Source: Betaproteobacteria bacterium
GTDB lineage: Bacteria; Pseudomonadota; Gammaproteobacteria; Burkholderiales; Casimicrobiaceae
Direction: 5' to 3'
Assembly: GCA_004293675.1 (NCBI GenBank)
Contig: READ01000009.1
Location: 62,001 to 126,000 of the forward strand
Length of the DNA: 64,000 nt
Positions 28,446 to 37,296 of this stretch are shown here, piece by piece. Position 1 is the first letter of the stretch. Every line of letters starts with the position of its first letter. The position numbers and the translations under genes are program-made. The notes under the pieces are model-generated. The model saw nothing but the letters and a program-made list of their open reading frames with translations, was not told the origin of the DNA and did no database searches.

Positions 28446-30083
28446 TTACGCTGCTTTTTCCAATTTCAGCCCTGCATGCTCGCGCAGGGGATGAAATTGA
28501 ATCTTGGGATGGCGCTCTTGCGTGATGCGCAAATCGTAGGCCGAGGTTAGTAAATACGCCAAGGTATCAGCCGCGTCGTAGGCGAGTTTTGATGCGTTGT
28601 AATCAACGAATTTCTTCATCTCAGCCGCGTCGTCGCAGGTGATCCAGCGCGCGCCGACGAATTGGCAAGGCTTTAATCGAATGTCGGCTTTGTATTCGGT
28701 TTGCAAGCGATGTTGCACGACTTCGAATTGCAGTTGACCTACGGCACCCAGCAGCATCAGCGAGCCTAGCGTGGGTTTAAAGACTTGAATGGCGCCTTCT
28801 TCACCGAGCTGCTCTAAGCCTTGTTGCAGCTGTTTGCTCTTCATGGGGTTGGCGAGCTCGACCGTTTGGAATAACTCTGGGGCGAAAAACGGCAAGCCTG
28901 TGTATTGCAGTGGCTGCGCGATATCCGCGGCGGTGATGGTGTCACCCAACTGCACGCCGCCGTGAATGGTGAAGCCGATGATGTCACCGGCGTACGCTTC
29001 CTCGACGGCTTCGCGTTTTTGCGACATGAACGTCACCACGCTCGTTGGGCGCATTTCTTTGCCGGTGCGTTGTACTTTGAGCTTCATGCCACTCTCGTAC
29101 TTGCCCGCACACACTCGCACGAAAGCAATTCGATCGCGGTGCATTGGGTCCATGTTGGCTTGCACTTTGAACACGACACCAGAGAAGCCCAACGAATCTG
29201 GGGCAATCAGCGTAACGTTGCCATCGGGGCTGCTCGATCCACGCGCATGCGGCGAAGGCGCTAAATCAACGAGTGCATCAAGCACTTCTTGCACGCCGAA
29301 ATTATTCACGGCTGAGCCGAAGAACACGGGCGTTTGTTTGGCTGCTAGAAAGGCGTCCATATCGAACGCGGGCGCGGCACCCGACACCAATTCAATGTTT
29401 GCTTGCGCTTGTTCGAAATCAGCGCCAAATCTGGCTTTGAGCGTAGCGGTGTCGCTCAGATCGATGTCTTCGATATCGCCACCGAGCTTGTCTTCACCGG
29501 CTTCGAATACACGCATTTTTTGGGTGCGCAAATTGATGATGCCGCCGAACGCACGACCTTGTCCAACAGGCCACGTCATCGGCACGCAGGGCATACCGAG
29601 CTCGGCTTCGACTTCGTCGAGCAATTCCAATGGATCGCGACCTTCGCGGTCCATCTTGTTGATGAACGTGATGATCGGTGTGTCGCGTTGGCGACAGACT
29701 TCGATCAATCGCTTCGTTTGCGCTTCTACGCCATTGGCTGCATCAATGACCATCAGCGCGGAATCCACAGCCGTCAATACGCGATACGTGTCCTCTGAGA
29801 AATCACGGTGACCGGGTGTGTCGAGTAGGTTCACCACATGTTCGCGGTAATCCATTTGCATCACGCTGGATGCAACCGAGATGCCGCGCTGCTTTTCGAT
29901 TTCCATCCAGTCAGAGGTTGCGTGGCGTGAGGCTTTGCGAGCCTTCACGCTGCCAGCGGTGTGAATCGCGCCCGAGAAGAGCAGGAGCTTTTCCGTGAGC
30001 GTCGTTTTGCCCGCATCAGGGTGAGAAATGATCGCGAAGGTACGCCGTTTTTTGACGGAAGCGGAGAGGGCGGTTGTGTTCAC
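28446..30083 (-). CDS. prfC: Peptide chain release factor 3
   Basis: The 545-residue GTPase has G1 SHPDAGKTTLTEKLL, the EKQRGISVASSVM switch, G3 DTPGHRDFSEDTYR, G4 NKMDREGRDP and the RF3-specific C-terminal domains (GSLMLLGAVGQLQFEVVQHRLQTEY). It releases RF1 or RF2 from the ribosome after termination. The ATG at 30083 gives the common MNTTALSASVKKRRTFAIISHPDAGK start. It is monocistronic. Confidence 0.96.
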   Translation of the reverse strand: MNTTALSASVKKRRTFAIISHPDAGKTTLTEKLLLFSGAIHTAGSVKARKASRHATSDWMEIEKQRGISVASSVMQMDYREHVVNLLDTPGHRDFSEDTYRVLTAVDSALMVIDAANGVEAQTKRLIEVCRQRDTPIITFINKMDREGRDPLELLDEVEAELGMPCVPMTWPVGQGRAFGGIINLRTQKMRVFEAGEDKLGGDIEDIDLSDTATLKARFGADFEQAQANIELVSGAAPAFDMDAFLAAKQTPVFFGSAVNNFGVQEVLDALVDLAPSPHARGSSSPDGNVTLIAPDSLGFSGVVFKVQANMDPMHRDRIAFVRVCAGKYESGMKLKVQRTGKEMRPTSVVTFMSQKREAVEEAYAGDIIGFTIHGGVQLGDTITAADIAQPLQYTGLPFFAPELFQTVELANPMKSKQLQQGLEQLGEEGAIQVFKPTLGSLMLLGAVGQLQFEVVQHRLQTEYKADIRLKPCQFVGARWITCDDAAEMKKFVDYNASKLAYDAADTLAYLLTSAYDLRITQERHPKIQFHPLREHAGLKLEKAA

Positions 30084-30161
30084 GATGTTTTGATCTAAGG
30101 TTTCAGCTTTACGGTTAAATGCCCGAAGAAATATGGGCTACCAGCTAATTTATTGATTATT

Positions 30162-30220
30162 TGAAAAAATATAAAAAACGTACAGAGCCCTTATTTCATA
30201 GGGCAATACAAGAAAAAGCT
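30162..30220 (+). repeat. Copy B of a three-copy intergenic element
   Basis: TGAAA at 30162, TATTTCA at 30192 and AAAGCT at 30215 keep the same offsets as the copies at 11873 and 52874. GCCC and GGGC flank the TATTTCATA core and can pair. It lies in the 378-base divergent spacer between prfC and the CoA-transferase (30084-30461); nothing else in that spacer could be identified. Confidence 0.65.
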
Positions 30221-30461
30221 GGGATGGTCTGGCAGTGAATCAACGCCGCAAGATAGGGCTCGTGTCAAAGCTCATTGTCTGTGAATAAAACACTTACAAA
30301 TCAATCGCTTAGGAGTGAAACGCGCTTGCTCATTTCCTGAGTAATTGTAGCCCATACGCTGGGAATCCAGTGTAGGAGCGGCTCGCCGCCAATTGCCAGG
30401 TCGCGCAATTTTCGAATTGGCAACAAAGTACACACGCAAACGCGCCGATTACACTGCCTGC

Positions 30462-31655
30462 ATGACAGACAAACTGCTCCCACTCGCTGGCCTTCGCGTC
30501 GTTGAATTCACCCACATGGTGATGGGCCCAACCTGCGGCATGGTGCTTGCCGACATGGGGGCTGAGGTGATCAAGGTGGAGCCCGTTGAAGGCGACCGCA
30601 CGAGGCATTTGCTCGGTTCGGGCGCTGGATTCTTTCCGATGTTCAATCGAAACAAAAAGAGCATTTCGATTAACTTGCACGACCCAAAGGGCGCCCAAAT
30701 CGCACGCAAATTGGCGGCGACCGCTGATGTCGTTGCGGAAAACTTCAAACCCGGCACGATGCAGAAATACGGGCTGGATTACGCATCGCTTAGCGCAACC
30801 AACGAGCGCTTGATCTATGTGACTTGCAAGGGTTTTTTGCCGGGCCCATACGATCATCGGACGGCGCTTGATGAGGTCGTGCAGATGATGGGCGGACTCG
30901 CGTACATGACGGGTCGCCCGGGCGATCCGCTGCGCGCTGGAACGAGTGTGAACGACATCATGGGCGGCATGTTTGGCGCCATCGGCGCGCTCGGCGCTCT
31001 CGTGCAACGCGGCATCACCGGCAAGGGGCAAGAGATCCAATCCGCGCTGTTTGAAAACAACGTGTTTTTAGTGGGGCAGCACATGCTGCAATTCGCCATT
31101 ACCGGCAAAGCTGCAGCGCCCATGCCAGACCGTATTTCCGCGTGGGGTGTGTACGACGTGTTTACGGTTAAAGACGGCGAGCAAATTTTTCTAGCGGCAG
31201 TCAGCGATGCGCAGTGGGCGACGTTTTGCGAAGCCTTAAGCTTTGCCGATTTAAAAGCGGATCCGCGCTACGGCAACAATAACTTGCGCGTTGAGCAGCG
31301 CGCTGAATTGTTGCGGGTTCTTAGAGAGAGACTGGCGCACCGTAGCGCGGCCGAGCTCGCCGAACTTTTTGAGCGGGTCGGCTTACCCTTCGCGCCGATT
31401 CGCAAACCCGAAGAGCTGTTTGACGACGAACACTTGAACGCCACCGGCGGGCTCGCAAACATTACGCTGCCTGACGGCGACCGCGCTGGACAAGCCGCTA
31501 AAACAACGTTGCTCCCGTTCACGATGCAAGGCGAGCGCTTAGGCGTGCGGCTGCATCCGCCACGCCAGGGTGAACACACGGCGGGGTTGCTCGGCGAACT
31601 TGGGCTGACCGCGGCGGAGATCGACGGATTGAAACAAGCCAATATAGTGGCCTGA
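30462..31655 (+). CDS. CaiB/BaiF-type CoA-transferase
   Basis: The 397-residue family III CoA-transferase opens LPLAGLRVVEFTHMVMGPTCGMVLADMGAEVIKVEP and has ENFKPGTMQKYGLDY plus a GKGQEIQSALFENN region. The catalytic carboxylate of the family falls in the last segment, where Glu (LFE) replaces the usual Asp; many CaiB proteins have LFE or LLE here. It transfers CoA between an acid and an acyl-CoA donor such as succinyl-CoA. The start at 30462 is chosen on family fit; an in-frame start at 30393 lies in spacer. Its substrate is unknown. Confidence 0.85.
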   Translation: MTDKLLPLAGLRVVEFTHMVMGPTCGMVLADMGAEVIKVEPVEGDRTRHLLGSGAGFFPMFNRNKKSISINLHDPKGAQIARKLAATADVVAENFKPGTMQKYGLDYASLSATNERLIYVTCKGFLPGPYDHRTALDEVVQMMGGLAYMTGRPGDPLRAGTSVNDIMGGMFGAIGALGALVQRGITGKGQEIQSALFENNVFLVGQHMLQFAITGKAAAPMPDRISAWGVYDVFTVKDGEQIFLAAVSDAQWATFCEALSFADLKADPRYGNNNLRVEQRAELLRVLRERLAHRSAAELAELFERVGLPFAPIRKPEELFDDEHLNATGGLANITLPDGDRAGQAAKTTLLPFTMQGERLGVRLHPPRQGEHTAGLLGELGLTAAEIDGLKQANIVA

Positions 31656-31710
31656 ATTTGCCGACGATCCGCTCAATACGCCCAAAGTCCCTCAGGCAAT
31701 TCCCCCTTGC

Positions 31711-32745
31711 CTAGGTGCTCCCGCGCGCAACGAGCTCAAAGCCGAGATCAATGAGCTTTTCTGGCTCTCCTTGCGGCTTCATCAGTGATAACAACAGCTC
31801 GGCCGCCGCTCGTCCGATTTCGGCGCGAGGCGTACGAATGGTTGTCAGCGTCGGGAACATTTGATCGCTTCCTGGCAAATCGTTAAAACCTGCAATCGCT
31901 ACTTGTTTTGGAATTGCGACATTCATGCGCAAGGCTGCGAGCAGTGCGCCTTGCGCTAGGTCGTCATTGCAGAAAAAGATCGCATCAATGCGCGGTTGTT
32001 GGCCGATGATTTGTTCGAACATCACACTGCCGAGCGCGAGTGATGACGATGCGGGATTGAGCCATTCGAGCGTTGCGTCGTAGAGCCCCGCTGCTTGAAG
32101 CGTTGTACGCCAACCGTAGAGGCGCTGCATGACGCGTGGGTCGAGTTGAGCGCCAGCAAATGCGATCCGACGATACCCGCGATCCAAGAGGTGGCGCGTC
32201 ATTGCGGCACCTGCCTCGCTTTGCCGAAAACCGACGCAGTGGGGGGTAAGGGTGTCAGTGTGATCGGGTAGGTCCATCAAGTGTACGCAGGGTACGTTAC
32301 TGCGCTCAATCAGCGATCGCGTTGCGTCGCTGTAGTTGAGTCCAGTGAGTAAGACACCGGCGGGGCGATGCATCAGTTGCTCACGAAGCAGTTGTTCTTC
32401 CTGCGCTCCGTCGTAATGGGTCACGCCAATGAGCGTTTGGTAGCCAGCCGAGCGAAGCGTCTTTTGTGCCGCATCGAGCAGATCAACAAACAAGGTGTTG
32501 GAGAGTTTCGGAATCAGCATGGCGACGTGATCGCTGCGTTGCGAGGCAAGTGCTCGGGCGGCCGGGTCGGGTCGGTAACCCAACTTGGTTGCGGCTTCCA
32601 CAACCCGCGCCACCAGCTCTGCGGCAACGGCTCTCTCTCCACGGAGCGCACGCGACGCGGTGATTGGGCTTACGCCTGCGGAACTAGCGACATCATTGAG
32701 CGTGACTCGTCCGGTCGTGCGCCGATTTTTCTTTGAGGCTGTAAT
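31711..32745 (-). CDS. LacI-family repressor, apparent ATT start
   Basis: Translated from ATT at 32745, the gene gives 344 residues, the usual LacI length. It has a complete helix-turn-helix (VTLNDVASSAGVSPITASRALRGER, residues 14-38), the hinge LGYRPDPAARALASQ and a periplasmic-binding-protein-like effector domain. An in-frame TAA lies directly upstream (32746-32748), and no ATG, GTG or TTG occurs before residue 45, which would lose the HTH. A GGAG site at 32755-32758 sits nine bases before the ATT. The protein should repress the divergent sugar-acid operon through the palindromes at 32786 and 32881. A sequencing error in the start codon is the main alternative. Confidence 0.85.
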   Translation of the reverse strand: MTASKKNRRTTGRVTLNDVASSAGVSPITASRALRGERAVAAELVARVVEAATKLGYRPDPAARALASQRSDHVAMLIPKLSNTLFVDLLDAAQKTLRSAGYQTLIGVTHYDGAQEEQLLREQLMHRPAGVLLTGLNYSDATRSLIERSNVPCVHLMDLPDHTDTLTPHCVGFRQSEAGAAMTRHLLDRGYRRIAFAGAQLDPRVMQRLYGWRTTLQAAGLYDATLEWLNPASSSLALGSVMFEQIIGQQPRIDAIFFCNDDLAQGALLAALRMNVAIPKQVAIAGFNDLPGSDQMFPTLTTIRTPRAEIGRAAAELLLSLMKPQGEPEKLIDLGFELVARGST

Positions 32746-32785
32746 TTAGGGTTACTCCGTATTAAAGGGGCGTGTTTGCAGTATA

Positions 32786-32799
32786 GGATAGCGCTATCC
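32786..32799. promoter_or_regulatory. LacI operator 1
   Basis: The 14-base perfect palindrome GGATAGCGCTATCC lies about 40 bases upstream of the lacI start. Its identity to the second site at 32884-32897 and the central CG step are typical of LacI-family operators. Confidence 0.8.
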
Positions 32800-32880
32800 C
32801 AGAAAATGCGCAATTCTTTTTTGATGTCGCGCTTTGCAGGGTGAAAACGAATTCTTTTAACAAACTGTCTCACATAGTGA

Positions 32881-32898
32881 TAGGATAGCGCTATCCTA
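32881..32898. promoter_or_regulatory. LacI operator 2
   Basis: An 18-base perfect palindrome TAGGATAGCGCTATCCTA contains the same 14-base core as operator 1. The centres are 97 bases apart, about nine helical turns, which would allow looping between the two promoters. Confidence 0.82.
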
Positions 32899-33166
32899 AT
32901 AGATGTAAATTGGTGCCAATCATCATGGTGATTGGATGATTCTCAAACCGCCCTGGAGCATGTATTTGTCGAAGTGTTTGCCGTTCGTGCTTGCCGAATT
33001 AGCGCCTGTTTGCACGTCGCGCCGTCTCGAGGTTATGGGAGGGCGTGGCGTCAGTCTGCGGACTGCGTCGAGCGGTGTCTCTGTGCTGAGAATGGATGAC
33101 GTTGGTCTGGCGCGAATTCAGCAACCGGGGGCAACGAATGCCTAGCGCTAACTCTGTACGGTTTCC

Positions 33167-34087
33167 ATGATCGAGGTCTACGACGCACGCTTTGCGCCGA
33201 TTGCCAAAGGGGCGAGCCCGCTCGTTCGCCATTGCACGGGCGCCGTTTGGAGCGAAGGCCCAGTTTGGATGCACGAGGATGAATCAGTCCTGTGGAGCGA
33301 TATCCCGAACAATCGAATGCTGCGCTGGCATGCTCGTGATGGCATGAGCGTTTGGCGAGAAAACGCAGAGTTCACCAACGGCCACTACCGCGAAGCTGAC
33401 GGGTCGCTGCTGCATTGCTCGCACGGTCAGCGGGCGATAGTTCGCACGAAGTTTGATGCAGGGCTTACCAATCCACGCGATGAAATCGTCGTTGATCGGT
33501 ATCAAGGCAAGCGACTCAATTCGCCGAATGATGTGGTGGTGAAGTCCGACGGCAGTATTTGGTTCACCGACCCGCCCTACGGTATTGTTTCTGATCGAGA
33601 AGGCCACAAGGCTGATAGCGAACTCGGCGATTGCTTCGTTTTTCGTTTTGATCCTAAAACAAGTGCGCTCACCGTTGTAACCGACTGGGTGGAAGAGCCA
33701 AACGGATTAGCGTTCTCTCCGGACGAATCGATTCTCTATGTGTCCGATACGTCGGCTGCGATGCGCGAGATGGGTCAAGGCAATCATCACATCGTTGCAT
33801 TCGACGTGACACAGGGTTGCGAACTTGCCAATCCGCGTATTTTCGCCGTGGTCAATCCCGGCTTGTCAGACGGTTTTCGAGTTGACGTCAACGGGTTCAT
33901 CTACACCAGTAGCGAAGACTCCGTTCAGGTGTATCACCCCGACGGCACACGGATTGCGCGTATCTCGGTGCCCGAAAAAGTCGGCAATCTGACCTTTGGC
34001 GGCACTGGCCGGGATGAGCTGTTTATCTGTGCGAGTACGTCGCTCTATTCGATTCTTTTGAACACGAAAGGGCTGCAGTGTCCTTGA
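33167..34087 (+). CDS. SMP-30/gluconolactonase family sugar lactonase
   Basis: The 306-residue six-bladed propeller has the SMP-30 metal residues: Glu in WSEGPVW, Asn in LNSPNDVVV, and Asp in YVSDTSAAM and DGFRVDVNG. It also has the LADGSLLHCSHGQR-like region (READGSLLHCSHGQR). It hydrolyses aldonolactones such as glucono- or idonolactone to the free acid. It is the first gene of the ten-gene operon controlled by the divergent LacI, and its stop overlaps the next start by ten bases. The choice of sugar is inferred from idnD, idnO and gntK downstream. Confidence 0.9.
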   Translation: MIEVYDARFAPIAKGASPLVRHCTGAVWSEGPVWMHEDESVLWSDIPNNRMLRWHARDGMSVWRENAEFTNGHYREADGSLLHCSHGQRAIVRTKFDAGLTNPRDEIVVDRYQGKRLNSPNDVVVKSDGSIWFTDPPYGIVSDREGHKADSELGDCFVFRFDPKTSALTVVTDWVEEPNGLAFSPDESILYVSDTSAAMREMGQGNHHIVAFDVTQGCELANPRIFAVVNPGLSDGFRVDVNGFIYTSSEDSVQVYHPDGTRIARISVPEKVGNLTFGGTGRDELFICASTSLYSILLNTKGLQCP

Positions 34088-34815
34088 CGTTTGAATCGAT
34101 GTGGCATTGGCTTCTCACGCCTCTCAGCGGTGCGAGTCATCATCACGTCAACGAGTGGGTGATGTGGCACGCGCGGCTCATGGTTGCTGCTTGGGCCGTA
34201 TTGCTACCGCTGGGCGCCCTAGTGGCGAGATTTTTCAAAGTGACGGCGAAACAAAATTGGCCACAGCAGCTAGATAATCGCTCGTGGTGGAATGCGCATC
34301 GGTTGCTTCAGTACGTCGGTGTTTTCATTATGCTCACCGGTGCTGTGATTGCGTGGGGTCGCGGCTCGCATGCAACGATTGCTAGCACGCTACACGCTTA
34401 TCTTGGTTGGAGCGTCATCGCATTGGGCATTGTGCAGGTGCTTGCTGCATGGTTTCGCGGCTCTAAGGGTGGTCCCACCGAAGCGCAGCCACGCGGTGAT
34501 CACTACGACATGACGGTGCACCGTCTTTGGTTTGAGCGTGTACACAAGTTCGGCGGTTGGCTCGCGGTGCTGCTCGCAGTCGCAACGATCATGCTGGGAC
34601 TCATCGTGGCTGATGCGCCACGTTCGATGGTCGTTACGCTCGTTGCGTGGTGGCTTACCCTCATTGGCGTTGGCATTTACCTTCAACGTGCTGGGCGATG
34701 CATTGATACTTACCAAGCAATTTGGGGACCCGATCCGACGCATCCGGGCAATAGCCGCAGGCCAACCGGCTGGGGTGTGCGCAGACCGCTAGAAGCGAAG
34801 CAGGAGAGACAATGA
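34078..34815 (+). CDS. Cytochrome b561-domain membrane protein
   Basis: The 245-residue protein has about five membrane helices with paired histidines (VMWHARLMVAAW, NAHRLLQYVGVFIM, TLHAYLGWSV, RVHKFGGWLAV), the pattern of eukaryote-type cytochrome b561 domains that bind two haems and move electrons across a membrane. The start is GTG at 34078, inside the lactonase gene; an ATG at 34099 is the alternative. It overlaps the ATPase gene by four bases, so it is firmly coupled into the operon. An electron-transfer role for a sugar-acid dehydrogenase or lactone step is inferred. Confidence 0.78.
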   Translation: MSLTFESMWHWLLTPLSGASHHHVNEWVMWHARLMVAAWAVLLPLGALVARFFKVTAKQNWPQQLDNRSWWNAHRLLQYVGVFIMLTGAVIAWGRGSHATIASTLHAYLGWSVIALGIVQVLAAWFRGSKGGPTEAQPRGDHYDMTVHRLWFERVHKFGGWLAVLLAVATIMLGLIVADAPRSMVVTLVAWWLTLIGVGIYLQRAGRCIDTYQAIWGPDPTHPGNSRRPTGWGVRRPLEAKQERQ

Positions 34816-35951
34816 GTGGCCTAGAACTTAGAGGTGTCGTAAAGCGATTTGGTGACGTCGTTGTGGTGAAGCAGCTCAATTTGAAGGTCGCCGAGGGTGA
34901 GTTTCTTGTGTTGCTGGGCGAATCCGGCTGCGGAAAAAGCACCACACTCCGAATGATCGCGGGACTAGAGGAGGTCACCGAGGGGCGCGTATTTATCGGC
35001 GGTCGCGACGTCACCGACACGCATCCCATGGATCGCGATATCGCCATGGTGTTTCAGAACTACGCGCTCTACCCGCACATGGATGTGGCTAAAAACATGT
35101 CGTTTTCGTTGCGTATCTCTGGCGTTGCTCCAGCGGTCGTTGCTGAGCGGGTGGCGGCGGCGGCAAAGATTCTCAACATCGAACATATCCTTGCAAGAAA
35201 GCCGAAGGACCTCTCCGGCGGACAGCGTCAACGCGTAGCCATCGGGCGCGCCATTGTGCGCGAACCCAAGGTGTTTTTGTTTGATGAGCCACTTTCAAAT
35301 CTAGACGCGAAGCTGCGAAGTCACATGCGCGCCGAGCTCGCTGTGCTGCACCAGCGACTCGGCAAAACAACGATCTACGTGACGCATGATCAAGTCGAGG
35401 CGATGACGCTCGCGACTCGCATTGTGGTCTTTGACAAAGGGCAGATTCAGCAGGTGGGTACGCCCGCTGAAGTGTTTAACAATCCGGCAAACACATTTGT
35501 CGCCGGGTTCATTGGTACCCCGTCAATGAACATGTTTGAAGTCGTTGCGCAAGTACGCAATGGTGAATTGCGGCTCGTCGGTGATGGCATCGATTGGGCT
35601 GCACCGCAGTGGCTCGGTGCAGTTGGCGTCAAGGACGCGCAGCCACTCACACTCGGTTTACGTCCTCAATCGTTGAGCGCGGGCGAGGCGCTTGTGAATC
35701 GCTTTACGCTTCGTGCTGACGTTGTCGAATACCTGGGCACTGAAAGCCAAGTTGTCGGCGTGACGCAAACCAAAGACGAAAGAAGAATTTCCGTTATCGT
35801 GCCAGGCGACGCTAGAGCAATGCATCGCCAGCACGTCAGTTTCTGTTTTGATCCTAGCGCCCTTCACGTGTTCGATAAAGGGAGCGGCGCTTCCCTTAGG
35901 CCCACGATAAACGACACACTTACATATACAAACAAGGAGATGACACCATGA
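34812..35951 (+). CDS. Sugar-type ABC transporter ATPase (MalK/UgpC group)
   Basis: The 379-residue protein has Walker A GESGCGKST, Q-loop FQNYALYPHM, signature LSGGQRQRVAIGRA, Walker B VFLFDEPLSNLDA, H-loop VTHDQVEAM and a C-terminal MalK-type regulatory domain (about 240-370) with LGLRPQSL. It energises uptake by the binding protein and two permeases that follow. The gene overlaps its neighbours by four bases on both sides. Confidence 0.92.
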   Translation: MSGLELRGVVKRFGDVVVVKQLNLKVAEGEFLVLLGESGCGKSTTLRMIAGLEEVTEGRVFIGGRDVTDTHPMDRDIAMVFQNYALYPHMDVAKNMSFSLRISGVAPAVVAERVAAAAKILNIEHILARKPKDLSGGQRQRVAIGRAIVREPKVFLFDEPLSNLDAKLRSHMRAELAVLHQRLGKTTIYVTHDQVEAMTLATRIVVFDKGQIQQVGTPAEVFNNPANTFVAGFIGTPSMNMFEVVAQVRNGELRLVGDGIDWAAPQWLGAVGVKDAQPLTLGLRPQSLSAGEALVNRFTLRADVVEYLGTESQVVGVTQTKDERRISVIVPGDARAMHRQHVSFCFDPSALHVFDKGSGASLRPTINDTLTYTNKEMTP

Positions 35952-37285
35952 CGATTGATCGCAGAAGCTTTGTGAAAAACACAAGCATCGCCGTGTTCGG
36001 CGCAGCACTGCCGTTTAGTGGCGTGTTTGCGCAGAACCGCTTCGCAAAATATGCTGGCAAGACCATCACCATTAACGTCCCAGCGCATCCGCACTATGAC
36101 GCAATGACCAAACTGCTGCCCGAGTTCACGAAGGAAACGGGCATTAAGGTTGAAATCGACAAACTCGCCATTGGTCGCTTGAAAGAAAAGCAACTCTTGG
36201 AGATGGCAAAGCCACAGGGTGACTACGACTTGGCCTGCTACATCGTAATGTGGAAGGGCGAGTACGTTGCTAAAAACTTAGTTCATCCGCTTGAGCCGTT
36301 TTTCGCAAATCCGGCGCTTGCCGATCCCGCGTACGACATGAAAGACATCATCCCAATTTATCTCGAAAATTTGGGTATGGTGGGCGGCCCGAAGGGCTAT
36401 CTTGCGGGACCTGGTGCGCAGTTGTACGGCTTGCCCTACGGCGCGGAAACATCAGTGCTGGCCTACCGCAAGGACGTGTTCGCGAAACTTAACCTCAAGG
36501 TGCCAGAGACTTACGACGACTTTGGCAAGGCGCTGCGCATCCTTAAAGAGAAATCCGGAATGGGTGCTCTGACCTCACGCGGGCAAGCGGGACACCAGGC
36601 CGTGCACGCATGGCTGCTTCACCTCAATCCGCTCGGTGGCAGCGTGTTTGATGATCAATGGAAGCCGCGCTTCAATGACGCGCAAGGGGTCGCTGCACTG
36701 AAGTTCCTGCAAGAAGTTGTGGCCACGGGTCCGGCCGGTATTCCTGGCTTCGGTCAAGGCGAATCAAACACAGCGTTCCTGCAAGGCCAGGCTGCGATGT
36801 ACCTTGATTCAACGTCGTTTGCAGGTGTCGTGAGCGATCCCGCGCGCAGCAAAGTCGTCGGCAACGTTGGCTGGGCGCTGCATCCACGCGGTACGCGCCG
36901 TGCTTCGCAATCGGGCGGCTTAGGTTTGACGATCCCAAAAAACGCAAAGAATGCCGAAGCCGGCTTCTTGTTGCTGCAATGGCTCACCTCAAAAGCGCAA
37001 GACAAAGCGGTTACCCGTTTGGGTGGCGCGCCGATCCGTAACTCGACGATGAATGATGCCGAACTCGTGCGGCAATATCCGGAGTTCGAGGTGTTCAGAG
37101 AGGCGCTCAAGCATTCAAATCCAGATTGGCGTCCGATCATTCCAGTGTGGGATCGCATTAACGTGCAAGCCTTGGGCATCGGAATTTCTGAGGCGCTTAC
37201 TGGCAAGAAAACTGCCGAGGCTGCACTCAATGACTTGGTGCCGCAGGTTACGCAGATCATGCGCGAATCGGGCTACAAAATCTAG
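35948..37285 (+). CDS. ABC transporter solute-binding protein, Tat-type signal
   Basis: The 445-residue family 1 extracellular binding protein has an N-terminal DRRSFVKN twin-arginine motif followed by a hydrophobic stretch and GVFAQ (cleavage near residue 28). This indicates folded export by the Tat system. The mature part has the usual two-lobe pattern (LLPEFTKETGIKVE, YGLPYGAETSVLAYRKDVF). It should bind the sugar acid imported by this transporter. The gene overlaps the ATPase by four bases. Confidence 0.88.
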   Translation: MTIDRRSFVKNTSIAVFGAALPFSGVFAQNRFAKYAGKTITINVPAHPHYDAMTKLLPEFTKETGIKVEIDKLAIGRLKEKQLLEMAKPQGDYDLACYIVMWKGEYVAKNLVHPLEPFFANPALADPAYDMKDIIPIYLENLGMVGGPKGYLAGPGAQLYGLPYGAETSVLAYRKDVFAKLNLKVPETYDDFGKALRILKEKSGMGALTSRGQAGHQAVHAWLLHLNPLGGSVFDDQWKPRFNDAQGVAALKFLQEVVATGPAGIPGFGQGESNTAFLQGQAAMYLDSTSFAGVVSDPARSKVVGNVGWALHPRGTRRASQSGGLGLTIPKNAKNAEAGFLLLQWLTSKAQDKAVTRLGGAPIRNSTMNDAELVRQYPEFEVFREALKHSNPDWRPIIPVWDRINVQALGIGISEALTGKKTAEAALNDLVPQVTQIMRESGYKI

Positions 37286-37296
37286 TTCGAAAACCC

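Larger units (their letters stand above)
32746..33166. other. Divergent control region of the sugar-acid regulon
   Basis: This 421-base spacer holds two identical operator palindromes, described separately, and a perfect 7-base hairpin CCAATCA-N6-TGATTGG (32916-32935). The rest is leader sequence before the lactonase start. A 69-codon frame at 32936-33145 is unlikely to be a gene. Confidence 0.6.

Noticed and set aside
28966-29811. A 281-codon antisense frame within prfC
   Set aside because: Ser/Arg-rich shadow frame opposite a highly conserved release factor.
31711-32613. A shorter lacI gene starting at the first GTG
   Set aside because: It would remove the helix-turn-helix that is encoded in frame directly upstream.
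32936-33145. A 69-codon frame in the leader of the sugar-acid operon
   Set aside because: No ribosome site, no recognisable domain and unusual composition; it is better explained as untranslated leader.
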